In this document: piece after piece, positions 52,064-61,010 of the stretch
Position numbering within the stretch: the stretch's first letter is position 1
Layout of the letters: each line of letters opens with the position of its first letter
Origin: Neobacillus niacini
GTDB lineage: Bacteria; Bacillota; Bacilli; Bacillales; Cytobacillaceae
Reading direction: 5' to 3'
Assembly: GCF_023715785.1 (NCBI RefSeq)
Contig: NZ_JAMBOX010000001.1
Span: 496,001-560,000 of the forward strand
DNA: 64,000 nt
The notes under the pieces: generated by a model
Told to the model about the DNA's origin: nothing
What the model saw: the letters and a program-made list of their open reading frames with translations, nothing else
The model's database searches: none
Program-made: the position numbers and the translations under genes

Positions 52064-52265
52064 GAATACGTATTCACGTCTTACACTTAAAATGGTAACT
52101 CCTAAGATTTCATCTGTCAATATTTTTTTAAAACGTTTACAAACCTTTCTTTTAAGGGTAAAATGTTAGTAGATTGAATGGATGGTTTGATTGAATCATG
52201 TGAATATCTCACGAATACGTATTCCGCATCTCCAAAATATGTGAATATATAAAGAATACGTATTC
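52064..52265. promoter_or_regulatory. Three identical LacI-family operators GAATACGTATTC
   Basis: The perfect 12-base palindrome occurs at 52064-52075, 52213-52224 and 52254-52265, within the intergenic region shared by the binding-protein gene and the LacI-type gene. One copy lies just downstream of the operon promoter; the third is 22 bases before the regulator's start. This would allow repression of both directions and looping. Confidence 0.9.
52092..52120 (-). promoter_or_regulatory. Sigma-A promoter of the sugar ABC operon
   Basis: On the minus strand TTGACA (52120-52115) and TACCAT (52097-52092) are 17 bases apart, with the first operator about 20 bases downstream. A cre-like TTGTAAACGTTTTAA (52143-52129) lies upstream. 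Confidence 0.65.
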
Positions 52266-52287
52266 AGTGGTGAAAGGATTTTTATAT

Positions 52288-53280
52288 ATGAAAATAACGA
52301 TGAAAGAAATCGCCAAGCTGGCAAATGTTTCTCAATCGACTGTATCGAGGGTCATTAATGGAAACAAAGGCGTCAACGAAGAGGCGGCCCAGCGGGTTTT
52401 GGAAGTCATTGAAAAAGTTGGATTTATCCCGAATAAAGCAGCGCAAACACTAAAAAGGAGCAAGTCGCACATTATTGGTGTACTGCTTACAGAGACGTAC
52501 AACCCCTATTTCGTTGAATTAATTGATAAGTTAGAGTCGGAGTCCCGGAAGCGGGGGTACAATATCCTGTTGCATGTATCTAACCGCAATCCCATCGTCG
52601 AGTGGGAAAGTGTTCAAAATTTTATCGCCCGTCAAGTGGACGGGATGATCATTATTCCATCTGGGGAATACAACATCGAACGGATTAGCAAGCTTCCGAT
52701 ACCTTCTATCGTAATGACGCAAAATTGGAAGCCGATTGACAGTATTGGCCTTGACCACATACTGGCAGGAAAAATGGTGGCAGAAAAATTTGTCTTATCC
52801 GGACATAAAACTTTTGGGTTCGTTGGAACGGCCCCGGATGAAAAATTTCTTGGTTTCAGCAGCGGATTGCAGGAAAACGGCGTGGAATTTGCAGATAAAA
52901 ATTATATCGTTTTACAGGAAACTTCTACGAACAACTTTTTAATACGACGTGATATTGATGCGTATTTGGAGCAAGCTGGGGGAACGGTTGATTTTACTTG
53001 CTGCTTTGCAGCGAACGATATCATGGCCCTTGAGTTCATGAGGGCCATTGAAGATAGAGGGATGAAGGTTCCAGAGGATATTTCAATTATCGGTTTTGAC
53101 GATACGTATCTCGCTAAAATTATGGGGATTTCCAGTGTTCATCAGCCGATTGAAGAAATGGTCAATACGACGCTTGAGCTTCTTTTAGACCGCGTCGAAA
53201 ATGAAGTTACTTCTGAACCGGTGCAAATCAAGCTGAACCCGACTCTTGTTGAACGCAGTAGTTCGAATCTAAAGAAATGA
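52288..53280 (+). CDS. LacI family transcriptional regulator
   Basis: About 330 residues. ATG at 52288 follows AAAGGA; the GTG at 52267 is not family sequence. The N-terminal HTH and hinge helix are typical (MKEIAKLANVSQSTVSRVIN; NKAAQTLKRSKSHIIGVLL). The periplasmic-binding-protein-like sensor domain runs from about 60 on, with the ending SIIGFDDTYLAKIMGISSVH. It is divergent from the sugar ABC operon and surrounded by its likely operators GAATACGTATTC. The inducer is probably a fructoside or fructose derivative. Confidence 0.94.
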   Translation: MKITMKEIAKLANVSQSTVSRVINGNKGVNEEAAQRVLEVIEKVGFIPNKAAQTLKRSKSHIIGVLLTETYNPYFVELIDKLESESRKRGYNILLHVSNRNPIVEWESVQNFIARQVDGMIIIPSGEYNIERISKLPIPSIVMTQNWKPIDSIGLDHILAGKMVAEKFVLSGHKTFGFVGTAPDEKFLGFSSGLQENGVEFADKNYIVLQETSTNNFLIRRDIDAYLEQAGGTVDFTCCFAANDIMALEFMRAIEDRGMKVPEDISIIGFDDTYLAKIMGISSVHQPIEEMVNTTLELLLDRVENEVTSEPVQIKLNPTLVERSSSNLKK

Positions 53281-53289
53281 AGCTGGGAC

Positions 53290-53350
53290 GGGCGGTTTTG
53301 TGCCTCATATTTCCTTACTGGAATGATGCATAAAAATCGCCCCCTTTTTG
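53290..53350 (+). terminator. Intrinsic terminator of the LacI-type gene
   Basis: GGGCGGTTTTGTGC (53290-53303) pairs with GCATAAAAATCGCCC (53328-53342), followed by CCTTTTT. Confidence 0.75.
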
Positions 53351-53440
53351 CGTACCACGGGATTTTTCCCTTGTCTCGGCCACTATGAGCCTTTCATAAT
53401 GACCGGGTCGCGATAATATTCTACAATCTGTTGCCCATGT

Positions 53441-53637
53441 GCAATCTAATTGGACGTTTGTTTAAACAGGTTCAAATGCCTGCTGCTAAAGACTTTTTCT
53501 CCTCCATTTCCCCCAAATGGCTTGTCAGTCAGACAAACGTTTGGTTAACATGTGCCACAACCATACTCACGACTGAATATATATTTATTTTGGCAGCAGA
53601 AGATTGTCGAAATCTGATATTCAGCAAATAAACCAAA
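53441..53637. repeat. R1 intergenic repeat, near full length
   Basis: It contains TTGGACGTTTGTTTAAAC, CAGACAAACGTTTGGTTAAC, ACTCACGACTGAATATATAT and ends GATATTCAGCAAATAAACC. The last 90 bases align with the end of the copy at 5134-5262. No gene is present between 53351 and 53681. Confidence 0.7.
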
Positions 53638-53681
53638 ATGAGCCATGCAAAGGTTCCCATATATACGGCAGTCGCTGCCCC

Positions 53682-54647
53682 TTATGGAAGTAATAAGATT
53701 TTACCCGTACTTTTTCGGCTTTCTAGATAGCGGTGAGCTTCTTGTCCATCTTTTAACCCAAAAGTGGTCGGCTCCGATACTTTTACTTTTCCTTCCTCTA
53801 TCCATTTAAACAGCTCTTTTGATCGGGTCACTCTTTCTCCCTTAGAAGTGAGAACATTCCAAAGGTCTCCCCCCGTTAGAGTTTTTGAGGTATCCATCAA
53901 CATTCGGGGATCAACCGGTGCCGGATCTCCACCTGCCATCCCATAGAATACAACGGTACCACCGATGCGCGTAACAGCAAAACTGTCCATGAGTGTAGAG
54001 CCGATTGATTCATAAACAACGTCTACCCCTTTGCCGTTCGTTGCTTCCAGAACTTTCTGTTTCCAGTCATCTTTGTACTGGAAAACCAAATCCGCTCCCA
54101 CTTTTTTTGCCGCTTCCCCTTTTTCCTTGGAAGAGGTTAAGCCTATTACCTTACCACCAAGAAGCTTTACCATTTGAACAAGAAGCTGCCCGACGCCTCC
54201 GGCTGCTGCGTGTACTAAGACAACATCATTCTTTTTTACAGCATAGCTATCCCTTGTAAGATAATGCGCAGTTAGCCCTTGAAGGAGTATAGAGGCAGCC
54301 TCATTAAATGAAACGGATTCTGGCAAAGGGATCAATTTTTCATATGGAACAGCTACCAGCTCTGCATTGGCAAATGGAACATCAGCAAATGCAACACGGT
54401 CTCCTGTGCTTATGCCTTGCACGTCTGCTCCTACTTTTTCTACCATTCCGGCACCTTCATACCCTAAAATATAGGGAGGCTCCCCGGAAAGATGATAATT
54501 TCCTTTCCTTCTATAAATATCTGCAAAATTTAGGCCAATTGCTTTCATTCTTACAAGAATTTCATCCGGACCGATGACAGGATCCATGACTTCGCCATAT
54601 TCCAGGACTTCCGGACCTCCAAATGTGTTAAAAACAAGTGCTTTCAT
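53682..54647 (-). CDS. NADPH:quinone oxidoreductase (MDR family)
   Basis: 321 residues. The start MKALVFNTFGGPEVLEYGEV is canonical for quinone reductases of the QorA type. ILVRMKAIGLNFADIYRRKG and GYEGAGMVEKVG follow, and the NADPH motif is VHAAAGGVGQLLVQMVKLLG. Zinc ligands are absent. It reduces quinones by single-electron transfer in the cytoplasm. It lies between an R1 repeat and a TetR gene, both on their own transcripts or sharing the minus strand. Confidence 0.93.
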   Translation of the reverse strand: MKALVFNTFGGPEVLEYGEVMDPVIGPDEILVRMKAIGLNFADIYRRKGNYHLSGEPPYILGYEGAGMVEKVGADVQGISTGDRVAFADVPFANAELVAVPYEKLIPLPESVSFNEAASILLQGLTAHYLTRDSYAVKKNDVVLVHAAAGGVGQLLVQMVKLLGGKVIGLTSSKEKGEAAKKVGADLVFQYKDDWKQKVLEATNGKGVDVVYESIGSTLMDSFAVTRIGGTVVFYGMAGGDPAPVDPRMLMDTSKTLTGGDLWNVLTSKGERVTRSKELFKWIEEGKVKVSEPTTFGLKDGQEAHRYLESRKSTGKILLLP

Positions 54648-54812
54648 ATAGATACCTCATCTCTAGGGTTGATTAATAACTGCAATACTAAGGTGGGACA
54701 ATACAATCAAAACTATGTGGATATCACTATCCCGTTTCGAAGGTTTTATTTCTGCATTGTATACCTGTTCCATTTTAAAATCACTTTCTTTTGCTTCTGA
54801 TGGGATTGTAGG

Positions 54813-55436
54813 TCACCCGTTGTTTTTTAACCCGGCAGCAAAGAGGGGTCCATTAACTGTTATGGTTGAAAGAATTTGAGCCATTTCTTGAGGAGATTCT
54901 TTCATGCCACTATCCAACCATTGTTGAATGACTCCGATATGGGCAGATGCAACGTAAGAAGCTAAATATCTACCTGGTACAAGGAAATTTTCCTCCTTTA
55001 AAAGTGCATCTGGGTTATTTCCAAACATTGTTTTCCACATAAACTCTTTCAGCCTTGTTTGAAAGGATAAATCCCCTTTTGGACCTAACACGGCTTTCAT
55101 AAATCCACTATTTTCATTGAGATACTCAAATATTAAGACTGCAAGAGAAAATGGAGCTAACGTCGGTGAGTTCGTTTCGAGTGCGGCCACTACACTTGGA
55201 AAATTCTGTTTTGCAATACTGGACATTTCAAGCATGATTTCTTCTTCGCATTTTGTCATTAAATCAAATTTGTCTTGATAGTGCGCATAAAATGTACCTC
55301 TATTTATTTTTGCTCTAGTGGTTATGTCTTTAACCATAATGGCCTCGAACCCTTTTTCATCGATTAGTTCTACTAGTGCATCTCGAATAGATTCTTTTGT
55401 CCGAATGACCCGTAAATCCGTATTACTTTCCCGCAA
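54813..55436 (-). CDS. TetR/AcrR family regulator
   Basis: 207 residues. A TTG start follows GGGGG by seven bases. The TetR HTH is at residues of about 15-60: IRDALVELIDEKGFEAIMVK, then DITTRAKINRGTFYAHYQDK. The C-terminal ligand-binding region is the common bacterial TetR_C type. It is divergent from a membrane protein gene that it probably once repressed. Direct repeats TTATCCAACACAT in the shared intergenic region are candidate operators. Confidence 0.9.
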   Translation of the reverse strand: MRESNTDLRVIRTKESIRDALVELIDEKGFEAIMVKDITTRAKINRGTFYAHYQDKFDLMTKCEEEIMLEMSSIAKQNFPSVVAALETNSPTLAPFSLAVLIFEYLNENSGFMKAVLGPKGDLSFQTRLKEFMWKTMFGNNPDALLKEENFLVPGRYLASYVASAHIGVIQQWLDSGMKESPQEMAQILSTITVNGPLFAAGLKNNG

Positions 55437-55454
55437 GTTACTTCCCCCTCGATT

Positions 55455-55496
55455 TTATCCAACACATTTGTAAAAGGTGTTCCTTATCCAACACAT
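55455..55496. promoter_or_regulatory. Direct repeats TTATCCAACACAT, candidate TetR operators
   Basis: Copies lie at 55455-55467 and 55484-55496, 29 bases apart, in the divergent region upstream of the TetR gene. Between them an AACAC...GTGTT pair forms an inverted repeat. Confidence 0.5.
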
Positions 55497-55556
55497 CCGC
55501 CATTTTTGATTATTGAACAGAACTAGTCTCCCCTTTAAAAGGGAGTACAACAAGGG

Positions 55557-56468
55557 TTGGATCATCAAAAATATTATGCAGCATTGATCATTCCAAAAAA
55601 CTTTAGTGCGAAGCAAGCATCATTACGAACGCCAGCTCCTTCTGCACCAGAAGTACAAATATTGATCAATCAGGGAATGAATACGGCCGCTTCAACGATG
55701 GCAGGACAGGTCTTGAATGGAGTAGTGGACAATATGAACAACACTGTCCGCAAACAACTGCTTGATGGTTTTGAAAAACAGGGAGCAACTTTAACGGCAA
55801 AACAGGCTGCAAGCCTTGCAGTTCCAATCGAAAAGAAAATCACAAATGTCAATGAAATTGGCACCAATAGTGCTAACGGAAATTCTCCTATATCCTTGTT
55901 TCAGCCATTATGGATGGCAAGCTTGGCTAGTGCAGCGATGCTCTTTATAGCGGTTAGCAAATTGCCGATCAGCAGTCGAAAGGAAAGCCTAAACTCAAAG
56001 GCAGGGCAAATTTTGATGACTGCTATTGTATCACTAGTTATTGGATTCGGTTTTACCTGGATAGCCGAGGGCATGGTTGGCCTGAATATTCCCGATTTCC
56101 TTGATACAGCCTTATTTTTAACCATTACGTCATGTAGCTTCATCCTAATGATTTTAGCTGTACTTTCGTTAGTGGGGATTAAGGGTATCGCGATCTTTGC
56201 GTTAATGCTATTCTTTGGGGGACCTTTACTGGCAATGGCACCTGAAATGATGTCTCCATTTTATCGAGATTGGATTTACTCTTGGCTGCCAATGCGGTTT
56301 ATGATAGAAGGTCTGCGGAAATTATTCTTCTTTGGTGAGGGATTAACCTGGAACACTCCTGTTTCTATCCTTGTTTGGATTGGATTGGCAAGCATTTTAG
56401 TCATACTGGGTACTGCTCTAAAAAGCAAGAATTTTAAGGAAGCAGTATCTGATTCTCGAAATATGTAA
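55557..56468 (+). pseudogene. 5'-truncated YhgE/Pip-like or ABC-2-like membrane protein gene
   Basis: 303 codons are open from a TTG with only a weak signal. The protein starts within what looks like the middle of the extracytoplasmic domain (KYYAALIIPKNFSAKQASL), then INQGMNTAASTMAGQVLNGV and five or six C-terminal membrane helices. Full-length relatives begin with a cytoplasmic N-terminus and a first membrane helix, which are missing. In-frame codons upstream (GVQQG) still look like family sequence but run into a stop near 55534. A deletion has probably removed the 5' end. A shorter functional protein cannot be excluded. Confidence 0.65.
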
Positions 56469-56475
56469 TAAGCAA

Positions 56476-56562
56476 TTCGATTTTGCAAATAAAAGCGGAA
56501 AATCTGCAAATAACCGCTCCATTTTCGCAAATAAAACCCATAAATGTGCAAATAAAGGCATA
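56476..56562. repeat. GCAAATAAA repeat array (family R3)
   Basis: Copies of GCAAATAA start at 56484, 56506, 56527 and 56548, spacings of 22, 21 and 21 bases. This is the reverse complement of the motif at 7272-7322. The array follows the truncated membrane protein gene. Confidence 0.7.
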
Positions 56563-56602
56563 ATTTTCACCAGTATCCCTTTAAAAAGGACCCTTCCCCA
56601 TT

Positions 56603-56645
56603 AAAAAGAGCGCAAAACATCATCTGTTTTACGCTCTTTTTATTT
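56603..56645. terminator. Intrinsic terminator, bidirectional
   Basis: AAAAAGAGCG (56603-56612) pairs with CGCTCTTTTT (56632-56641), with AAAACA/TGTTTT nested inside. Confidence 0.85.
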
Positions 56646-56692
56646 TATTTTGAGAAAAATCCTTAAATAAAAGCACGTAACCGCATGAAATA

Positions 56693-56720
56693 GGCGAGAT
56701 TACCTTCAGATAATCTCGCC
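56693..56720 (-). terminator. Hairpin downstream of the DinB gene
   Basis: GGCGAGATTA (56693-56702) pairs perfectly with TAATCTCGCC (56711-56720). T-richness after it is weak on either strand; it probably ends the DinB transcript. Confidence 0.5.
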
Positions 56721-56849
56721 CGATTCTTCAATATCATTTTTCTTCACTTAAAATAGATTCAGTTTGCTAACTGAGTTAAGCCATGAAATAAAATCTGAGA
56801 GTACAAAAAGCCGACAGGTGCCAGTTTTACATTGGCGATTTCAGCTTTT

Positions 56850-57338
56850 TTAAGCGTTGATTGCTTCCCATTCTTCTTTGCTAGGACCGTATACGCCAGG
56901 AACCTTCAAGCCAGCTTGTCTTATAAGGACAGTTAATTGTCCACGATGATGAGCCTGATGTTGAATTAGCAGACGGAAAACAGCCTGAACTGGCATGTCC
57001 ATTCCAAATAAATTCACCATCTTGTTCATTTCTTCATCCGAAACCTGTTCAGGAAATGCTTGTGTTAACCGCTGACTTACTGTTTTGTAGGTCTCGCTGA
57101 TTTCAGCAGCCGATTTTGGTGTTTCTTTTTGAAGATCAGGTACCTCGAATTTTAATCCTACCTGTGAAGGAAAGTAAAAAACTGCACCAGTAATGTGCCA
57201 AGCCAAGCTTCCAATGCTGTATAATCCTGGAGAAACTTCTTGATTCAACGATTCATCTGTCAGCACATCCAGCACTTTTTGGGTAACATCCGCTTCTCGT
57301 TTCCATTCGTTTAAGAAATCATTTACTGATGTAAACAT
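56850..57338 (-). CDS. DinB family protein
   Basis: About 162 residues. ATG at 57338 follows AAGGAGGG; a farther upstream start has no good signal. The four-helix DinB/YfiT metal site is formed by His in SLAWHITGA and the pair in IQHQAHHRGQLTVLIRQAGL. The family uses nickel or zinc and many members are small-thiol transferases, such as those acting on bacillithiol. No neighbour indicates a substrate. It is transcribed alone. Confidence 0.9.
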   Translation of the reverse strand: MFTSVNDFLNEWKREADVTQKVLDVLTDESLNQEVSPGLYSIGSLAWHITGAVFYFPSQVGLKFEVPDLQKETPKSAAEISETYKTVSQRLTQAFPEQVSDEEMNKMVNLFGMDMPVQAVFRLLIQHQAHHRGQLTVLIRQAGLKVPGVYGPSKEEWEAINA

Positions 57339-57635
57339 TCCATTCCCTCCTTGATTTAGCAAATCAACCATTTTTTTAAACAAGTTTTTCATATCCATTG
57401 TATCATGCTCAGCTCACTATTTGCTTCTCTCAAAAGGCTTTTTGCATTCATTATTGGCTACATTCGGTCAAAATCGCGAATACTAAAAGGAGTCCTTAAT
57501 AGGATGTTTAATTTTTGCAAAATTGCATATGATCAATTACTTTATTGTACTACATATTCAACCAAATAAAGAAAGCTGAAGATGCTAGAGGAACAACTAA
57601 TTTTTAATTTGCGAATGATTAGGAGATCAATCGTT

Positions 57636-58730
57636 ATGTCATGGAAATTATTCTTTACATATGAATTCATAAAAGATATTCGATTTTCAGTAGGCATCTT
57701 TTTGCTGTTCTTACTTTGTCGGAAGATATTTGCCAAGTATTTCATTGCTCTGATATTAAAATGGAGTCGAAAAGAAAATCATCCTTTTATCTCTCACATG
57801 TTTTTATCATTCGAAAAACCCATTCAGTGGTTGTTTCTTGTATTAGGAATTTATTTATCCGCTTGGCAACTCCCTTATTTTGATCATACACATCTGTTAT
57901 TTGTGAAATTAGTAAAATCCGCTATTATCCTTCTTGTCGGTTGGGGGTTGTTTAACTTATCATCTTCCTCTTCGCTTATTCTTGCAAAACTTAACGAAAG
58001 ATTCGACTTTGAAATTGATCAAATACTGATCCCTTTTTTGTCTAAATTATTGCGAGTTATTATTGTGATTGTCATCTTGAGTGGGATTGCAGCAGAATTT
58101 AATTATAATGTTGTTGGTTTAGTAGGAGGTTTAGGATTAGGCGGGCTTGCATTTGCCCTGGCTGCTAAGGATGCAATCAGTAATTTATTTGGAGGCGTCA
58201 TCATCATTACAGAAAAACCTTTTACCATTGGAGATTGGATTTTAACATCTAGCGTAGAAGGTACAGTGGAGACGATTACGTTTAGAAGTACAAGGATCCG
58301 AACATTTGCCCAAGCACTCGTAACAGTACCAAATGCAAAATTAGCAAATGAAACAATAACAAACTGGAGTAAAATGGGGAAAAGGCGGATTGTGTTCAAT
58401 TTAAGTGTAACGTATGAAACACCCAAAGAAAAGTTAGAAGCTGTTATTAAAAAGATGGAGCAGATGCTGCAAACTCACTCTGGCATCCACCAAGACACAG
58501 TCGTAATTAAGTTTGATAAATATGGAGCAAATGGGTTAGACATTTACATTTATTTTTTTACAAAAACAACCGTCTGGATCGATTTCTTACAAGTAAAAGA
58601 AGAAATCAACTATAAAATAATGGATATCCTTGATCATGAAGGGGTTTCCCTCGCAATACCTAATAGAAAGTTATATATAGATTCAAAATCTGAAGAGAAT
58701 GATAAAGTTAGATGGGAGTTTTTAAAGTGA
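57636..58730 (+). CDS. MscS-type mechanosensitive channel
   Basis: About 364 residues. ATG at 57636 follows AGGAG; in-frame starts at 57582 and 57615 lack signals. Several hydrophobic segments lie in the first 160 residues. The pore-lining helix and MscS signature appear at about residues 163-195 (NVVGLVGGLGLGGLAFALAA, then KDAISNLFGG), followed by the beta domain (TIGDWILTSSVEGTVETI; FRSTRIRTFAQALVTVPN). It should release solutes during hypo-osmotic shock. It is monocistronic with a terminator. Confidence 0.92.
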   Translation: MSWKLFFTYEFIKDIRFSVGIFLLFLLCRKIFAKYFIALILKWSRKENHPFISHMFLSFEKPIQWLFLVLGIYLSAWQLPYFDHTHLLFVKLVKSAIILLVGWGLFNLSSSSSLILAKLNERFDFEIDQILIPFLSKLLRVIIVIVILSGIAAEFNYNVVGLVGGLGLGGLAFALAAKDAISNLFGGVIIITEKPFTIGDWILTSSVEGTVETITFRSTRIRTFAQALVTVPNAKLANETITNWSKMGKRRIVFNLSVTYETPKEKLEAVIKKMEQMLQTHSGIHQDTVVIKFDKYGANGLDIYIYFFTKTTVWIDFLQVKEEINYKIMDILDHEGVSLAIPNRKLYIDSKSEENDKVRWEFLK

Positions 58731-58792
58731 AGTACCTAAATTTTACCACTATGATTCATATTTTATCGCGTTTTAACAAGATGAAGAGAGTG

Positions 58793-58832
58793 TCCTAAAA
58801 GTATAACTTTTAGGAGCACTTCCTTTTTGTTA
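58793..58832 (+). terminator. Intrinsic terminator of the MscS gene
   Basis: TCCTAAAAGT (58793-58802) pairs perfectly with ACTTTTAGGA (58806-58815), with a T-rich tract after it. Confidence 0.75.
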
Positions 58833-58975
58833 TTTTTCGAACCATTTGTAGTTCAATTAACGAATGTGATAGTCCTAGAAGGATTATTGCTAATTTTTGT
58901 TGAAGTTATTAAGCTAACGGACAGGTTAACTCTAGAGGCATTTAATAATTTTTGATTTGTTATGGAGTTGAGAAA

Positions 58976-59278
58976 ATGGAAGTATTAATTTACACATTTA
59001 TTTTGTTTGTTATCCCGTTTATTTACCAAAACAAAATTACAGTATATTTTTATATGAAAAGTAATTCTTTATTGGCGGCAGTATTTCTCACTAGTTTAGT
59101 TAACTTAATTCTTTACTCTGGCGGCATTATAGGATGGACGTATTATAGTTTTAACGCCGATATAGGATGGGATATTGAAAGTTTAATATTGAGTGGGGTA
59201 GTATTTACAATCCTTGTTTTTATAACAAATTTATTTATAATGATTATTTATTTAAATGGAAAAAAAGCACTTAATTAA
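58976..59278 (+). CDS. Small membrane protein of unknown function
   Basis: About 100 residues. ATG at 58976 follows GGAG. It is almost entirely hydrophobic, with three predicted membrane segments (residues of about 2-18, 30-55 and 66-95) and a short GKKALN tail. No motif identifies it. It starts a run of three small membrane-protein genes on the same strand; the next gene begins 30 bases later. Confidence 0.65.
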   Translation: MEVLIYTFILFVIPFIYQNKITVYFYMKSNSLLAAVFLTSLVNLILYSGGIIGWTYYSFNADIGWDIESLILSGVVFTILVFITNLFIMIIYLNGKKALN

Positions 59279-59308
59279 CCGTTAAGGCAAAAAAAGGAGG
59301 TATAAAAG

Positions 59309-59539
59309 GTGGACTTATTACTATGGATAACTATTGGTTTCATAATAATCGGATTTGTTGTTCTCATTTCTATGAAAAAAGGTATGGAAAGTAAGCTCGC
59401 TTTTATAACAGCAAATATGGAAGACGAGGAAAGTTCAAAAAAAGCTAAATCCATAATTTGGTGGATAGCGAGTGCCACAGCTTGGGGAATAGTGAGTATG
59501 TTTCTTATTGTTTGGTGGTTTCATAATCACTTTGGATAA
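59309..59539 (+). CDS. Small two-span membrane protein
   Basis: 76 residues. A GTG start follows AGGAGG. An N-terminal membrane helix (LLLWITIGFIIIGFVVLISM) and a C-terminal one (SIIWWIASATAWGIVSMFLI) flank a charged loop rich in Glu, Lys and Ser. I do not recognise the family. It is probably cotranscribed with the preceding small membrane-protein gene; a terminator follows. Confidence 0.65.
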   Translation: MDLLLWITIGFIIIGFVVLISMKKGMESKLAFITANMEDEESSKKAKSIIWWIASATAWGIVSMFLIVWWFHNHFG

Positions 59540-59591
59540 CTGTTGGTTTCAAATGTACTTAAAACAAACGGGGTGCGTTACTTTAAGATCC

Positions 59592-59617
59592 GGCTGCCAT
59601 TCCGGTGGCCATTTTTT
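59592..59617 (+). terminator. Intrinsic terminator
   Basis: GGCTGCC (59592-59598) pairs with GGTGGCC (59604-59610) using two G-U pairs, followed by six T. Confidence 0.75.
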
Positions 59618-59690
59618 ATTGAAATAAAGGGCCTTTAACGAATAATACGTGTTAAGATTAAAACAAAATATAAATCAAGGGGTGTTATGT

Positions 59691-59873
59691 ATGTCTAAAG
59701 ATGTTATTGCCATAGTAGCCATAGTTTCTTTTGTAATATGGATTGCGGTTTCCCGAGAAGCTGTAAAACCTTCAAAAGAGATAAATTGGCGAAAAATGAT
59801 AACCTTACTGTTTGCGGGAACTTTATCAGCATTAGTTATAACCATTACGCTTTTTCAAAACCTGCCGTTTTAG
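59691..59873 (+). CDS. Small two-span membrane protein
   Basis: About 60 residues. ATG at 59691 follows AAGGGGTG. There are two hydrophobic segments (about 5-19 and 36-54) with a basic, Pro/Glu-containing loop between. No family is recognised. It is the third of a run of short membrane proteins and is followed by the convergent, decayed deacetylase gene. Confidence 0.6.
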   Translation: MSKDVIAIVAIVSFVIWIAVSREAVKPSKEINWRKMITLLFAGTLSALVITITLFQNLPF

Positions 59874-59971
59874 TTCCGTTAACGGGTGCTTATGATACTG
59901 CCGTTTATTGCATTTCTTAATTGCCAAATATACCCCAAACAAAAAAACAAAGGAAGCAGAGAACCTGCTTC

Positions 59972-60968
59972 CTATTTGTATGGATCCGTATTTAATAAGG
60001 TAGCTGCATCGACGATTTCAAATCCCCTAAGTTTTAATTCTTTAATAATGGTCGGGACAGCCTTGGCTGTTTCCGTTTTATCATCGTCACTGTGCATCAG
60101 GATGATGTCCCCGTTCCGGACGTTGTCCAGGACGTTTTTTTGAATATCGGCTTTCTCTTTCTGTGACCAATCCAGGGTATCGATGGACCAAATGATAATG
60201 ACGGAATCTTGCTCTTTTGCTGCGCTGATTACCTTTTCATCCATATCCCCATAAGGCGGCCTGAGCAGTGCCGGCGATTGGCCGATCACCGCATGGATTG
60301 CTTGTGATGCTTTCAGTAAATCTTCCCGCAGCTCTGCCTCCGTTTCCTTTGTTAGCTCGCGGTGATAAAAACTATGGCTTCCAATGATATTTCCGTTATT
60401 GTAAACCGTTTTGACAACATCGGGATTTTGCTGGACCTTTTGACCAATAAAGAAAAAATTCCCCTCACATTTTCTTCTTTCAAAGCTTCAATGATTTTGG
60501 GCGTATTGATCCGGTCGGGACCATCGTCAAATGTAAGAGCGACCCTCTTTCAATCAGGACCATTCACATATACATCATGGGAAAATTTCTTCGGAAAATG
60601 GAGGATTTCCTTTCGCCATTGCCTCATTTTTTCCCACGCTGAGGCTGAAAGATTTTTGGAGTTTCCCTTGATAGAAAGGAGATAAGGCCCAGCTGTATTA
60701 GTTTGTTTAGTCGGGCTGTATACGGCAATATGATCCACTTTCCCTGATTGATTGGATAGGATCCATTTTAATTGAAAATCCTCATTCAGTTTATACATGA
60801 TAATTTTTTCGTTTCCATTGGTGGTAACCCTTGTTGGGTCTCCCATATATTTTTCTCCTATATATTTAATGCCAATGGAAAAACTATTATAAAAGATTCG
60901 TTGATTACTCATCGATTGCCCAGATTGATCAGTATTTCAGTGAACATACCCATTTTTAAAAAAATCAT
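59972..60968 (-). pseudogene. Decayed polysaccharide deacetylase (NodB domain) gene
   Basis: A GGGAGGG signal and ATG (60968) begin a signal-peptide-like start, but the frame soon changes. The N-terminal domain is open from 60912 (MSNQRIFYNSFSIGIKYIGE) to a TGA at about 60550. Immediately past the TGA the NodB domain begins, VALTFDDGPDRINTPKIIEA. A one-base loss near the GGGGAATTTTTT run then shifts to the frame FFFIGQKVQQNPDVVKTVY, GSHSFYHRE and LLRPPYGDMDEK, which continues to 59972. At least one stop and one or two frameshifts are present. An intact copy would deacetylate peptidoglycan or another glycan. Confidence 0.8.
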
Positions 60969-61010
60969 TTCCCTCCCTGTAACAATCCGGAACCGTCAGA
61001 CGTTTTTATT

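Noticed and set aside
60550..60912. Treating the N-terminal part of the deacetylase as a separate intact gene
   Set aside because: The NodB domain continues directly after the TGA in the same frame, so it is one broken gene.
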